From: Thermoanaerobacterium sp. RBIITD
GTDB taxonomy: Bacteria; Bacillota; Thermoanaerobacteria; Thermoanaerobacterales; Thermoanaerobacteraceae
Assembly: GCF_900205865.1 (NCBI RefSeq)
Contig: NZ_LT906662.1
Location: 992,001-1,056,000, forward strand
Direction: 5' to 3'
Length of the DNA stretch: 64,000 nt
Shown: piece after piece, positions 44,296-55,194 of the stretch
How positions within the stretch are numbered: position 1 is the stretch's first letter
How the letters are laid out: each line of letters begins with the position of its first letter
Position numbers and translations under genes: made by a program
Notes under the pieces: generated by a model
Databases searched by the model: none
What the model was told of the DNA's origin: nothing
The model's input: the letters and a program-made list of their open reading frames with translations, nothing else

Positions 44296-46839
44296 CTATA
44301 TCAAATCAAAATCATTTGTTATACCTAGATTTATCTTAAATGGTACCTTGTCTAAAACTTTGCTGTCATCTTCTATAATCAGATAATAATTTTTTGTTTT
44401 ATCGTAATTCCCGCTTTTTAGCGTAAATCTTATCTTAAAGACTCTCTCATCGTAATTTTGCGATTTTTTATCTGCTACAATCGTATTGACATTTGATATA
44501 ACTTCACCAGTATCTAAGTCCTCCATGTATATTTTAAATGTATTTGGAACCACTTTCTCTTCATCATCAACTCTATCAACTTGGAAAAATGTCAAAGTAA
44601 ATGTATTATTTGTTATCTTTTTGTTTTGTGTCGTAAGCACAATATTTGCTTTTGTTATCGCTTCCTCTTTTGACATCTTCAAATTTTTGTAGCGAAGAAG
44701 AGGTATGACTACTTCTTGCAAGCTAGAACCACCATGGACGTAATTTATACCAGAACCAGCCGCCTTAAATATTCCAATGTTTTTAGGCACTAAAACTTGT
44801 GGCTTGTCTTTTAAAAATCTCACATTTATTGCAAATACACCTGGTATGTCAAATCTTTCATTGGTCAATACATATCTTTTGTTGATCTTGCACTCACTTC
44901 CTACTTCAATCTTATCACTTTCCTCCATCTTTTTTCTCTTGTATATAAATCCATGATCTGAAGTTATGATTATATTTGTAACGCTTAAGTTATTAAGCCT
45001 TTCTATAGCCTTTTTTAGCTCTTCCAATGCTTCATCACATGCAACAAATACTTTGCTTTCAGTTATTGCTTTATCGCCAATTGCATCAATCGCATTATGA
45101 TAAATGTATATGACTCTATTTGATTTTATAAACTGCCTTCCTTCCTCTCTGGTCATGCCCATAAAGTCTTCGTAATTTATAGCAGCTGAATTTTTATAAT
45201 TCATCTTCAAAATCTTATCTCTATTCTCTGTGCTGGAAGAATCTATATCATCGACAAATACAAGGCCGTCATCGTTTATATCTATGATATTATGAGGTAG
45301 AAGAGCTGACATACCCATCTTCGTTATAGACGGCACAACGCCAAGCATATATGAAATATCAGCGCTTCCCTTTGTGTCCATATTAAGAAGCTCTTTTAGC
45401 TCCACAGCCACATCGTACCTTAAGGCATCTGATATTATAACGATGATCTTGTCTCTATCATTTTTCGCAAGAACTTTAGCAATTTCATCTTTATAAAAAT
45501 TCTCTTGCAAGCGCACACCATCTATGAGAAATTCACTTGATTCATTTAACATTGAATCATTCCAGCATGGCGTAATACTTTTTAAATACCAATTGTCGTA
45601 AATATTGTCTACATTTTCTTTGAGATCAACAAAAAGGTCAGGATTGTCTACATCATCGTAATTCAAAATAAACTTCCTGTAGCAGTAATCTATTTTGTAG
45701 TACTCATTTGTATATCTTTCTATCATTTCTTTGGCGTCCAAAGCGCCAAAGCCCCTTTGCAGCTTTTTCTTTTCTATGTAAATCTGTATTGCAAAGTAAA
45801 GAGCTTCGTAAATACTTCTGTACCTTCTATACCAGTAAAGGCCCTTTCTCTTGTTTATTGCTTTCAAATAATCATCGTAATTTTCTTCGCCATTTATGAG
45901 AGAATCTATTATCTTGCGAATAAGTGACCTATCAAATATGCTAAATGTCTCTGCTGTAATATACGTATCAATGTCAACCCTTTTTACAATAGAATCTAAA
46001 TCAAGCTCTTCTTCAAGCTCAATAAGCAATTTTTGAAGAATTTCGTAATCATCGTAGTGACTCATCCAATGGTTTATAAATACTGCACAGCTTGAAGGCT
46101 TTTGTGATACATATTTCTTTAGCTTTTCTGGCAGAGTAAATGAGACCTCATTTGCCAACGATGATATAGCGATTGTCATAAATAGACCTTTTAAAGTTGG
46201 ATTATCATCTATATATCCAAACTCCTTTTTCACTCTGTTCCAAAATAATCCTAAATCGAAGAACTCCGACAAATTTTTATAATACTGATTATTTTCTTCA
46301 TCAAATCCAGCTTTAATCAGATTTTTGATAGACCCCTCAAAGTCTAAAATCTTCATATCACATAGAGATGATATCATGCCACATACAAGATCATCTTCAT
46401 TATATTCTTCTATACTGTAAGACTTCAATCTATCTACCATTTTATTATTGTCGAAAAACTTCACGGTTTTTCCCACAATATCTTTTAATGAAAGATCCTT
46501 TATGCCTAAATCGCTCATTATGAGGGATACCTTGTCAGTGCTAAATTGATCTGAATAAAGCTCTATGTCCAAAAGCCAATTGTCTTCATTGGCCGGTCTC
46601 TTAAAATCAGCATATATCAAATAATCAGATTCTTTATCGATTGACTCCAATAGGTATTTTGTCGCGAAGTTATTATTAGGCATAAGTCTCCATATCTTTA
46701 TGTCACCTAAATCAAGCTTATCTATAAACTCGCTAAACTGGCCATCTTCATCGTACCAAAAAACAATGGATCTATCGCAATCCTTCTTTGCCTCATCAAA
46801 TTTTTTTAATATCCTGTCTTGTAATTCTTCCAGATTCAT
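44296..46839 (-). CDS. pglZ: BREX protein PglZ (alkaline phosphatase-superfamily)
   Basis: An 847-residue type A PglZ. The alkaline phosphatase-like core has the metal-binding aspartate region IVIISDALRYDVAVELKEL and the downstream ITSDHGFIYKRKK motif, the hallmark pair of the family. It is the defining component of BREX and works with PglX in modification and in blocking phage replication. AGAGGGCAGG precedes the ATG. The gene is separated from pglX by 70 bp that hold a strong perfect hairpin, and from brxL by 12 bp. Nothing in the sequence suggests truncation. Confidence 0.95.
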   Translation of the reverse strand: MNLEELQDRILKKFDEAKKDCDRSIVFWYDEDGQFSEFIDKLDLGDIKIWRLMPNNNFATKYLLESIDKESDYLIYADFKRPANEDNWLLDIELYSDQFSTDKVSLIMSDLGIKDLSLKDIVGKTVKFFDNNKMVDRLKSYSIEEYNEDDLVCGMISSLCDMKILDFEGSIKNLIKAGFDEENNQYYKNLSEFFDLGLFWNRVKKEFGYIDDNPTLKGLFMTIAISSLANEVSFTLPEKLKKYVSQKPSSCAVFINHWMSHYDDYEILQKLLIELEEELDLDSIVKRVDIDTYITAETFSIFDRSLIRKIIDSLINGEENYDDYLKAINKRKGLYWYRRYRSIYEALYFAIQIYIEKKKLQRGFGALDAKEMIERYTNEYYKIDYCYRKFILNYDDVDNPDLFVDLKENVDNIYDNWYLKSITPCWNDSMLNESSEFLIDGVRLQENFYKDEIAKVLAKNDRDKIIVIISDALRYDVAVELKELLNMDTKGSADISYMLGVVPSITKMGMSALLPHNIIDINDDGLVFVDDIDSSSTENRDKILKMNYKNSAAINYEDFMGMTREEGRQFIKSNRVIYIYHNAIDAIGDKAITESKVFVACDEALEELKKAIERLNNLSVTNIIITSDHGFIYKRKKMEESDKIEVGSECKINKRYVLTNERFDIPGVFAINVRFLKDKPQVLVPKNIGIFKAAGSGINYVHGGSSLQEVVIPLLRYKNLKMSKEEAITKANIVLTTQNKKITNNTFTLTFFQVDRVDDEEKVVPNTFKIYMEDLDTGEVISNVNTIVADKKSQNYDERVFKIRFTLKSGNYDKTKNYYLIIEDDSKVLDKVPFKINLGITNDFDLI

Positions 46840-46862
46840 AAAATTCCTGCCCTCTTCTCTGA

Positions 46863-46896
46863 TTTAAAAGGGCTTGAAAATGCAAGCCCTTTTAAA
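46863..46896 (-). other. Perfect 14-bp hairpin between pglX and pglZ
   Basis: TTTAAAAGGGCTTG (46863-46876) pairs with CAAGCCCTTTTAAA (46883-46896) around a six-base loop. Read leftward the hairpin is followed by TCAGAGAAG, without a T-run. It could be an attenuator, an RNase-processing site or a barrier stabilising the upstream brx mRNA. Confidence 0.8.
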
Positions 46897-46909
46897 GAAT
46901 AAAATATCA

Positions 46910-49900
46910 TCATCGTATATTGGCTAATAAGCCGTCAAACTTAGTATAATTTATTTTTACACCATCATCAAGATCTATTTCGATACCTCTTTCTGCATAG
47001 TGCCGCAGCAATTCATCGTATTTGCCCATCTCTTGAAGTTGCTTATTTAGCTTATCCAAAAGCTTCTCATACTTTCTCTTCTCATCTCTTGGTATGTCAC
47101 TTGCTATTAATGAATTTAATCTATTTATTTCAGAACTAACCTTGTTTATAAGCATGTGGAGGTAATCTGTCCTCATCTTTGCCAATGTATCTTTATTATA
47201 TCTATGAATGTATATAAGAGCATTGAAGGCTTTCTCTTTGCCTGATGTAAAAAGCCAGTATATAGGCCTCTTTTGATATATACTTGTATGATCTTTGTAA
47301 AAACTATTTAAGAAATACCGCCTTATAGCGTCTGCTGCCGTCTCGTTATCATTCCTGCCTATCGCATTTGCTATAAACTCCAAGTTTTGAGAAAGCGTAT
47401 TAGGTCCAAAAACTGTCTTCACAAAATCTATAAACTTTGACACGATGTCATCATGGAAATACTCACTGTCTGTTATAGGAATTATGCCATCTTCATCTGC
47501 TTTATAAGTCTTGTACTTATCAATGTCAAATTCTCCCCCTGCGTATACAAGTCCTTTCTTATCAAGTGAATACCTGCCAAACATGCAACCGACAGCGTAT
47601 GATATAAAGCTTTTTACATCCCTAACCGGATCTGCTTTTCTCACCGTCACATCATTATCATCCACATCTGGCGTAAGCTCATCCTGCAAACCATATATAT
47701 CAATGAATATACGGTTTAGCTCCTCTTCATTTGCTTTTAATGTATTAAACTGATTTTCTGCAAAATCTGCCCAATTATTATATGCCTCTTCAATCGTATC
47801 AGCTCCATTTCTATATTTCAAGAATGGATGCTCTTCAAAGTCCCACGATGTCTCAAATGAATCCCAGTCTGTCTTGGATATAGAGATATTTTGATTTACT
47901 AATTTATCAATTTGAGTTTTAAGTTCTTTCGACATATCTAAAAGGGGTAATCTTTCTATATCTCCAACTAATATATTTAATGTTTGATTTAATATTTTCA
48001 AAATATGCAACGCATATTTTGAATTCAAAAATGATAAGATTAAAAATAAATTATTTTCTGGAAATAATGCACTGCCTCCCCCACCATATATTGAATTTTT
48101 TAAAAGTCGAAATGATAATTTTTTACTTGATATAGCAGACCATGTAATACCTTCTCTAAAATAATAATCCATATTCTGTGGTCTTGAAAGTAATCTACCA
48201 TTTTTATCCCTATAATTTCTTATCTCATATCCATCATCATGCCAATTTACTACATATTCATTATTGCCATACCACTTCCTATATGATCCGCCTTTATTGT
48301 ATGGAAACCACTTAAGTTCACTCTCTTTAGCTTCATCGCGATTTTTAAATCCAAAACCGATCTTATTTATGTCGACTTCATGCCAACACCTCAAAAATTC
48401 ATCATTATTACATGTATCTAAGCCTTTACATATCTTACAAATGTCTCCAAGCCTTTCTCCTTTTACAAACGCTTCTTTCATATTATCGCTTACCCAGTAT
48501 GCAATAGGTGAACCGGGTATAGATTTGAAAGTGCTTTGATCAACATTGTAACGATAAGGAACTTTTGGATTTTCTATTGCTTCTATTACTTTTATAGGTT
48601 GATTATCAGCACCTTTAAAATCTGAAAGCCTTATATAATCTCCTTTATAATTTTCATCTTTGCAATTCTTGATTACATATGTGCAAATTGGAACAGTGGC
48701 TTCTTCAAATGCTCCATATTCCAATTGTATTAAACTACTTATAGTCTTAAAGTCTATTAAATACTCTCTTAACTTTTCATATGATTTAATAAACATCCAC
48801 ACAAATGGTGACATAAATCCAGCAAAACCATTTTCTTTAGTATATTTTAAATTTTTATATATAAAAATAGAAAATAAATCACTATTGTAATCCTTGTAAT
48901 TCTTTATAACATAATCCTTTAATTTAGCTTCCATTTTGTCTTTTCCCATATATGGTGGATTCGTGACAACTACATCGTACTTCATGCTCATTATATGTGC
49001 CTGTTTTACTATATCTGGTAATATTTTTCTTAACTCAACTAATTTGCTATAGTCATAATCAATCATATTTCCTATATTTGAATTTATATAATCTAATCTT
49101 TCCTGCCAAAAATCAAAATCTACATCTTTAACTTCTAAGATTGAGCCATACAGTTTTGCATCATTAAATATATCTAAAAGATTGTTAATCTGATTATCGG
49201 CATATTCTATGTCTTTTACACCTTGCAGTAATATTTTTTTAGCATCATCTGTTCTGATTAGACTATTTGTCTCTTTTATAGAAACAATATTCACTTCTAA
49301 ACCATATTTTTCAATGTATTTAAAAAATAGCCTGTTTTTTTCTCTTGCTTTCATTACTACTGAAAAAGAAGCTAATTGTGCAGCTCTGTCATCTATATCA
49401 AGACCATAAAGGTTATTCTCTATTATAAGAGCTGGTATTTCGCTCTTCATATAACCGTAATTTAAGTATATATCATATAATACTTCAAAAGCATAGACCA
49501 ATATATGCCCCGAGCCACAAGCTGGATCTAATATCTTAATATTTTCAGGTTTTAATCCGCTGAAATCATTATTTTTATTGTCCGATGAATCAATATCAAT
49601 ACATCTATTTAAGTAAAACGTCAATTTGTCTTTAAGGTTTTTATCATTCTTGCCTTCAATCCATAGCTTACCTAAAGAATTGTCCACCATATATTTAACA
49701 ATCCATTCTGGTGTAAATAGCTGTGTAGCAGCTGGGATGTCCTCCCTTTTTATAGTCCCTTTATTAATACCAACGACTTTTTCATGCTTCTCTGATACAT
49801 AGAATTGATAAAGCCAACCTATTATTTCTACTCCTTCTTTAAAGTCAGCTTCATCTATGTCGCTTACAAGCCTTCTAATGACAGAGCCTTCCTTTAATAG

Positions 49901-50443
49901 ATTGTCAGGAAGAAGCAGCTCGGTATAGTCATTTATTTCCTCAAACATAAAAGGAAGTATACGGTTTAACTCATTGCACTGTATTATAAGAAGGTACCTG
50001 TACAATTCCTCTATGTTATTTTTCTCTTTGTATTCTAAGACTTTCTTCTTATCTACTGGCAAGTCGACTGTTAATGCATTGTACACTATATCCGGTTCCC
50101 ATCTACCTTCTTCACTGGATGAAAGCACACGGACACCTGTAGGCAGGTATCCGTTGACCTCCATATATCTCAGTGCTATAAATCTATTGAACCAAGTGTA
50201 TGCAATCTCTTCTATTACTTGATCAAAATCTCCTACTTCCTGTATCCTCTCTATAAGTTTATTGCGCTTATCATATACGTCGTCGCTGTACAGCTTGCCA
50301 TTTAATAAGACTGCATCATTTAACTTTTTCACGTCTTGTATGCTGTCTTTTGTAATCTCGTAAGAATATGCTTTAAACTTTATGTCATTTATCAATTGAT
50401 TTCTTGCCCATACCGCGTAATTTTTTATAGCATTTTTATTCAT
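46910..50443 (-). CDS. pglX: BREX protein PglX (adenine-specific DNA methyltransferase)
   Basis: A 1177-residue methyltransferase. The SAM-binding motif is ILDPACGSGHILVYAFE and the catalytic motif is VVTNPPYMG; long N- and C-terminal parts (specificity and coiled-coil tail, ending INYTKFDGLLANIR) make the usual PglX size of about 1200 residues. In type I BREX it methylates one adenine on a six-base non-palindromic site, marking self DNA. The site recognised here cannot be read from sequence. GGAGGTCTTCAG precedes the ATG. It follows brxC by 30 bp. No frameshift or invertible repeat is visible, so no phase variation is suggested. Confidence 0.95.
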   Translation of the reverse strand: MNKNAIKNYAVWARNQLINDIKFKAYSYEITKDSIQDVKKLNDAVLLNGKLYSDDVYDKRNKLIERIQEVGDFDQVIEEIAYTWFNRFIALRYMEVNGYLPTGVRVLSSSEEGRWEPDIVYNALTVDLPVDKKKVLEYKEKNNIEELYRYLLIIQCNELNRILPFMFEEINDYTELLLPDNLLKEGSVIRRLVSDIDEADFKEGVEIIGWLYQFYVSEKHEKVVGINKGTIKREDIPAATQLFTPEWIVKYMVDNSLGKLWIEGKNDKNLKDKLTFYLNRCIDIDSSDNKNNDFSGLKPENIKILDPACGSGHILVYAFEVLYDIYLNYGYMKSEIPALIIENNLYGLDIDDRAAQLASFSVVMKAREKNRLFFKYIEKYGLEVNIVSIKETNSLIRTDDAKKILLQGVKDIEYADNQINNLLDIFNDAKLYGSILEVKDVDFDFWQERLDYINSNIGNMIDYDYSKLVELRKILPDIVKQAHIMSMKYDVVVTNPPYMGKDKMEAKLKDYVIKNYKDYNSDLFSIFIYKNLKYTKENGFAGFMSPFVWMFIKSYEKLREYLIDFKTISSLIQLEYGAFEEATVPICTYVIKNCKDENYKGDYIRLSDFKGADNQPIKVIEAIENPKVPYRYNVDQSTFKSIPGSPIAYWVSDNMKEAFVKGERLGDICKICKGLDTCNNDEFLRCWHEVDINKIGFGFKNRDEAKESELKWFPYNKGGSYRKWYGNNEYVVNWHDDGYEIRNYRDKNGRLLSRPQNMDYYFREGITWSAISSKKLSFRLLKNSIYGGGGSALFPENNLFLILSFLNSKYALHILKILNQTLNILVGDIERLPLLDMSKELKTQIDKLVNQNISISKTDWDSFETSWDFEEHPFLKYRNGADTIEEAYNNWADFAENQFNTLKANEEELNRIFIDIYGLQDELTPDVDDNDVTVRKADPVRDVKSFISYAVGCMFGRYSLDKKGLVYAGGEFDIDKYKTYKADEDGIIPITDSEYFHDDIVSKFIDFVKTVFGPNTLSQNLEFIANAIGRNDNETAADAIRRYFLNSFYKDHTSIYQKRPIYWLFTSGKEKAFNALIYIHRYNKDTLAKMRTDYLHMLINKVSSEINRLNSLIASDIPRDEKRKYEKLLDKLNKQLQEMGKYDELLRHYAERGIEIDLDDGVKINYTKFDGLLANIR

Positions 50444-50473
50444 CTGAAGACCTCCATCAAAAGTCGATATTCA

Positions 50474-53400
50474 TCATAATAGGCGTATCCTGCCTTCTTT
50501 TAGATTTTCTATAAGTTTCTCTCTCAATTGATTTAAAAATCTATCAACATCATCTTCTGTTTCCAAAATCGTAAGATTACCTATGTAATTTTTTAGTTCT
50601 ACTTGTCTTATAGGTTTCGGTTTTTCATGCTGGTCATTGTCTTTTGCATAATTTTTCTCATTTTGTACTTTATATACCTCTGCATCAATTTCCTTGATAC
50701 ACCCTCTATATCTTTCATCAGAAATGGATTTTAATGCTTCCACGTCCTTAATCTGTGTAATCCTATCTAATTGGCTTAAAAAATCATCGAAGTACAACAG
50801 CAGTCTTTTCTTAAAATCATCTGATAAACATTCAATTTGAAGATTTTCTTCTACGCGTTTTCTGTCATCTAATATCTTCTTCTTTGCTATTTCTTTTCTC
50901 TCGTTTAAGATTTTTTCGTACTCTTTTCCTATCTCATCTACAAGTTCAGGTATTTCTTTTATCATCGCATAAGGTGATGGACTCTCAATTATTCTCCTCA
51001 ATGCAACGGATTTATCTCTTATCACTTGGCTTGAAATGTAGCTTTCGCTATTATCTACCATTTTCAAGCAGTCCAATCCGCTATCAAATATATCTTTTTG
51101 ATGTTCATAAAAGCTTATGACTTTTTCCAGTTCCTCATTTATTTCAATTAAATCATCTTCTTCAGCTATTAATTTATCAAAAAATTCCTTTTCATCCTTC
51201 TTGTGCAGCATTTCACTGTATAAATCAAGTGCAATGTCCAGCTCCTTTTTACCTGGATATCTATTCTTGTATTGTGCTATGTAGCCTTTTATAATTTCAA
51301 TCTTTTTATCGACTAAATTCTTTACTGCTGAATAAAGTTTATCCTCTTCATCAGGCAAATCGAGCTGACCAAAAATCACGTTTGCAACATCTTTTACTTT
51401 CTTTAAAAATTTTGCATCTAATGCTTCTCTATACTCTACTACCGTCTTGTCTATCTCGCTATTTTTTGTAAGATAGTCTACGACATTTTTGTTGTCAATC
51501 GATATATACTCACTATTGTAGCTGATCTTCACCATGCCACCCTTAAACATAGTTGCAATCAAGCCTGCGATGTCTAGTTGATTCCATCCGTACGGCTTGC
51601 TGGAGTATCTATCAATTATGTCTTTTACTGTCAAATAATTGCTTTTTATAAATCTCTGTTCCTCTAAATATTTCTGTAATTCTTTTATGGCCAGCTTATT
51701 GTCGGCTTCTTCTGTAAATGACAGCTTTGTCTCATTTGATTTTATTATCTTCTTTATATCATCAGCACCGGTCGTATGAACATTGATGTAGTTCATTCTT
51801 GTATATACATTTTCTACCAATATTTTTAACCCATTATCGATTTTTTCACGGGGATTGTTTACTTTTATGTCAAACTTCTGACCTTCAATGTACACATCTG
51901 CAGCAGCTATCAAGTTTGCTAGCTGATTTTTTATTCTCTTTTCCCTTCCATCATTTTCGCTCTGTTTTATGTTTATCAATTTTCTAATTTCTTCCGCCGC
52001 ATTATTCAACTTATCATTGATGTATTTCTTTGTCTGTATATACTCTTTCACCTCGTCAAAGCAATCTGTGTCATCTGGCAGTTTTAATATCATTGTGCTG
52101 CTGTCTTTTGACATGAGTAAAAGCTCATAATCGGTCTTTGGTGTTTCAAAGTAAGGTGTAACTATCTTTATCGTTATATCACCTTTCATTGTGCCATAAT
52201 TATAGCCGTCAACTTGCCTTATTATATTAAAGACATTATATGAAGAGTATTTGAAGCTCTTATTATCGTATATATCTGCGAATATCATTTTCATTACTTC
52301 ATCGATTATTTCTCTTTCATCTACATTTACTGATTTTATCTCTCTATTAATATCCTGTTCTACATCAGTTAAAAATATATATTCATCGCCATTTTGCTGG
52401 ATGTAATTTTCTCTCTTTAGACGATCTAATGATTCGACTATGCTGGACCTCAATGAAATCTTGTCTACATCTATATCATCTATCATAAGCGTCGTGAGAT
52501 TTTCCACATTTGCCTTGACTCTATCAACATATTTTAAAAGGAAGAGAAGCTTCAATAGCTTCACATCTTGCTCTTTTATGCTTTCATTCTTCTGTGCCTG
52601 TATGACTGCCCTTTTTACTGATGAATCAAGATGGTCTTCAATTGTATCGTAAAATACATAAAATGGTATTAATATACCAATATTTTTGCCTCTAAACATA
52701 GAAGCTGCCTCTTTAAATGCGCCCAGAAGTGACCTTTCACCTTCTGATATGTGTTTTCCTGCTGCGCCGTGGCTTCTTACGACTTCAAAGACATTCTGAA
52801 GCAAATTAAATTGGTACGGCACAAATGGGTATACTTCTATAAAGTCATTTTCATCTTTGTATGACGTCATGTCAGATGTAGCTGATGAAAAGCTTATTAT
52901 GTTTTTAAGTACGGCGCTTTTTTCAGCGTATAAGCTTCTCAATGTATCTTTAGCAACATCGCTTTTTTCCAATATTCTCTTCTTTATAACCTCATCAGTA
53001 TTTGCACTCGAAAGATTTATCCTTGTAGCAAATCTCCCTTGTATCTTTGAAAAATCGTACTCTTTATTTTTTGTCTCTTTTACAAATCTGTCTATATCCT
53101 GCTGCGATGTCACTACCACCCATGCTTTTCCTCTCAACTTTATGCCAAGATCCTCCACTATCGTCTGCAAGTTTAACATCAGATCTGAATTGTCGCCGAT
53201 AAACTGACCAACTTCATCTACAAAAAACAGTACTCTGTGGTCATTTCCTCTAGATTCACAGTATTCTTTCACAATGTCTGCAAATTTGTCTATCGTAATT
53301 GAATAATTGCTCTCTGCCTTGTCAAATAGCAATTCAGCTGCTTCTTTTGACATGCCTGTAGATAATGTCAAGGCTTTTACTATATTGTCTCTTTCAAAGT

Positions 53401-53995
53401 ATGCAGTATCTCTTCTATCCTCCCATTTTCTGCCTGACACTGCTTCAAATGCTTCCTTAAATTCATCGTACTTGTTGTCTTTATAAAGATTCCTCTCAAA
53501 TTCAGCAATCCACGGTGTAAAACCGTAAAAGCCTTGCATCTCATCGAATACTCTCATAAATGTCTCTACTAGTCCACTTTCTTTTACCTTGCTGTCTGTC
53601 TTTGCTTTTGAGTCTATGTCAAAAAGTATTACATCGCATGAAGAATTGGCAGCTCTTTTCATCTCGCTTAAAAGAAGTGGATCTTTTATCTTATCATCAA
53701 AGAAACTTACTGGTCTCCTACCGTTTACGTCTTGATTATTTAATATGTATGCCAAAATCTTCAAAAGGTGTGATTTACCAGAACCAAAAAAGCCAGAAAT
53801 CCACACACCTATCTTATCAGTCGGCCCATCTAATGATTTACAGTAAGCAGAAAAAAAGTCATTAAAATGCTTTAATAATTCATCTGTAACGACGTATTCA
53901 TCAAGCTCTTGATATATGTCATCAGTCTGCTCTGCTTTTATAACTCCATTTAGATCTCTATCTATATCTTTTACAAACAAATCCTTTATAATCAT
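50474..53995 (-). CDS. brxC: BREX protein BrxC (P-loop ATPase)
   Basis: A 1173-residue AAA+-type ATPase of the BrxC/PglY group, full length. Walker A is VWISGFFGSGKSHLLKI and Walker B is RVLFFVDEVGQFIGDN; the C-terminal half is long helices with coiled coil. BrxC is essential in type I BREX and is thought to assemble with BrxB, PglX and PglZ on DNA. AAGGGGGACATGCA precedes the ATG. It lies 12 bp after brxB. Confidence 0.95.
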   Translation of the reverse strand: MIIKDLFVKDIDRDLNGVIKAEQTDDIYQELDEYVVTDELLKHFNDFFSAYCKSLDGPTDKIGVWISGFFGSGKSHLLKILAYILNNQDVNGRRPVSFFDDKIKDPLLLSEMKRAANSSCDVILFDIDSKAKTDSKVKESGLVETFMRVFDEMQGFYGFTPWIAEFERNLYKDNKYDEFKEAFEAVSGRKWEDRRDTAYFERDNIVKALTLSTGMSKEAAELLFDKAESNYSITIDKFADIVKEYCESRGNDHRVLFFVDEVGQFIGDNSDLMLNLQTIVEDLGIKLRGKAWVVVTSQQDIDRFVKETKNKEYDFSKIQGRFATRINLSSANTDEVIKKRILEKSDVAKDTLRSLYAEKSAVLKNIISFSSATSDMTSYKDENDFIEVYPFVPYQFNLLQNVFEVVRSHGAAGKHISEGERSLLGAFKEAASMFRGKNIGILIPFYVFYDTIEDHLDSSVKRAVIQAQKNESIKEQDVKLLKLLFLLKYVDRVKANVENLTTLMIDDIDVDKISLRSSIVESLDRLKRENYIQQNGDEYIFLTDVEQDINREIKSVNVDEREIIDEVMKMIFADIYDNKSFKYSSYNVFNIIRQVDGYNYGTMKGDITIKIVTPYFETPKTDYELLLMSKDSSTMILKLPDDTDCFDEVKEYIQTKKYINDKLNNAAEEIRKLINIKQSENDGREKRIKNQLANLIAAADVYIEGQKFDIKVNNPREKIDNGLKILVENVYTRMNYINVHTTGADDIKKIIKSNETKLSFTEEADNKLAIKELQKYLEEQRFIKSNYLTVKDIIDRYSSKPYGWNQLDIAGLIATMFKGGMVKISYNSEYISIDNKNVVDYLTKNSEIDKTVVEYREALDAKFLKKVKDVANVIFGQLDLPDEEDKLYSAVKNLVDKKIEIIKGYIAQYKNRYPGKKELDIALDLYSEMLHKKDEKEFFDKLIAEEDDLIEINEELEKVISFYEHQKDIFDSGLDCLKMVDNSESYISSQVIRDKSVALRRIIESPSPYAMIKEIPELVDEIGKEYEKILNERKEIAKKKILDDRKRVEENLQIECLSDDFKKRLLLYFDDFLSQLDRITQIKDVEALKSISDERYRGCIKEIDAEVYKVQNEKNYAKDNDQHEKPKPIRQVELKNYIGNLTILETEDDVDRFLNQLREKLIENLKEGRIRLL

Positions 53996-54007
53996 TGCAT
54001 GTCCCCC

Positions 54008-54571
54008 TTATGATATTTTAAACCCTCTATAATAATTTTTATCTTCAAATATAGAAAAGAGCTTAACTGATGTACCACTAAAAGTGCCAGGGAAAAACAG
54101 TATTGTAGCCGTTTTGTCAATATGATTTTTTAAATTATTCAGAATAATATGCGCCCTCATAAAGGGCCATACCTTTCCAACTCCTGTAATCAAAATTAGA
54201 TTGTGTCCTTCTGCTTGCTTTGTTATTACATTTATAAAATTTTCAGGTTTTGAAACAGACTCTAAAGCTCTAAACATTTTGTCTTTTCCCATGCTTTTTT
54301 CATATTCCTCTATAACGTCGAAAATGTTTTTTTCTTTAAGAATATCTAGAAATACTTCATATAAGTCAATTTCTACTGGATTTATTTCTGATCCGTCATA
54401 GCCAAAATTTTTCATAATCAATTTAACAAAATTCCTTATCTTAAGCTCGTCATGCGGATCGTAATCAAATATATAGTAAGGTATTTCATTACCTAACCCT
54501 TTTCTTGAAATTATCTCTTTTGATTTTATTTTTTCATATACCATTTGCAATCTTTTATCTAACTCACTCAT
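54008..54571 (-). CDS. brxB: BREX protein BrxB (DUF1788)
   Basis: A 187-residue DUF1788 protein (MSELDKRLQMVYEKIKSKEI; then HNLILITGVGKVWPFMRAH and a FFPGTFSGTSVKLF motif), a usual BrxB size. It is a small core subunit of type I BREX that bridges other components. Its start overlaps the end of brxA by 4 bases (ATGA), and brxC begins 12 bp downstream, so the three are translated in step. Confidence 0.93.
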   Translation of the reverse strand: MSELDKRLQMVYEKIKSKEIISRKGLGNEIPYYIFDYDPHDELKIRNFVKLIMKNFGYDGSEINPVEIDLYEVFLDILKEKNIFDVIEEYEKSMGKDKMFRALESVSKPENFINVITKQAEGHNLILITGVGKVWPFMRAHIILNNLKNHIDKTATILFFPGTFSGTSVKLFSIFEDKNYYRGFKIS

Positions 54572-55194
54572 ATAATCATATCTCCCATCATCGCCTTTAT
54601 ATATGCTGCATCTCCTATCTCAATGAAATGATCTATTAATCCTTTATCGATTGAAGGAATTACAATCCTCTTTTCAACTTTATTATTGATAAGTCCCGCT
54701 TCTAAAAGCGTCTTTGTAAAAACCTGCGATAGCTTATTCAATGTATAATCATGCCACTTAGCAACTTTTTCACTTTGCTCTCTTTTGCTATCAAAAAAAG
54801 CCATAATATCCGATTTATTTAGCTTATATGATCTTTCATTGATTTTCTCTCTAAATACTTCATTCATAAACTCAAAAAAAAGTCTGTTTGTTTTCATCAA
54901 GCCATACAAAACGACAATTTTGCTTTCCTGACTGTTGTAATTTGCAACAATATTTAATAAATATTCGTCAAGTACGCAAAGACGCTTATAGACAGCATTA
55001 AATATCTTATCAATGCTTTTTTTCGTTTTATATTGGAATAAATTTTCTTCCTTTATCATGTTTATCATTTTTTCTTTTTCAACTTTATCCTGCATCAGCT
55101 TTGCAACAACTTTTGTCTCAAAATAAAGGTATGGCTCACCTGTCATACGCGCTGTGTAATCTAATTCTTTCAAATATTGTGCACCACCTATCAC
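54568..55194 (-). CDS. brxA: BREX protein BrxA (DUF1819)
   Basis: A 208-residue DUF1819 protein, normal BrxA length, with the segments YKLNKSDIMAFFDSKREQSE and LSQVFTKTLLEAGLI characteristic of the family. BrxA is a small DNA-binding helical protein of type I BREX. It starts with GTG at 55194, four bases inside the end of the helicase gene (GTGA overlap), so its translation depends on the helicase gene. This coupling is unusual, because brxA normally opens the operon. Confidence 0.92.
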   Translation of the reverse strand: MIGGAQYLKELDYTARMTGEPYLYFETKVVAKLMQDKVEKEKMINMIKEENLFQYKTKKSIDKIFNAVYKRLCVLDEYLLNIVANYNSQESKIVVLYGLMKTNRLFFEFMNEVFREKINERSYKLNKSDIMAFFDSKREQSEKVAKWHDYTLNKLSQVFTKTLLEAGLINNKVEKRIVIPSIDKGLIDHFIEIGDAAYIKAMMGDMII

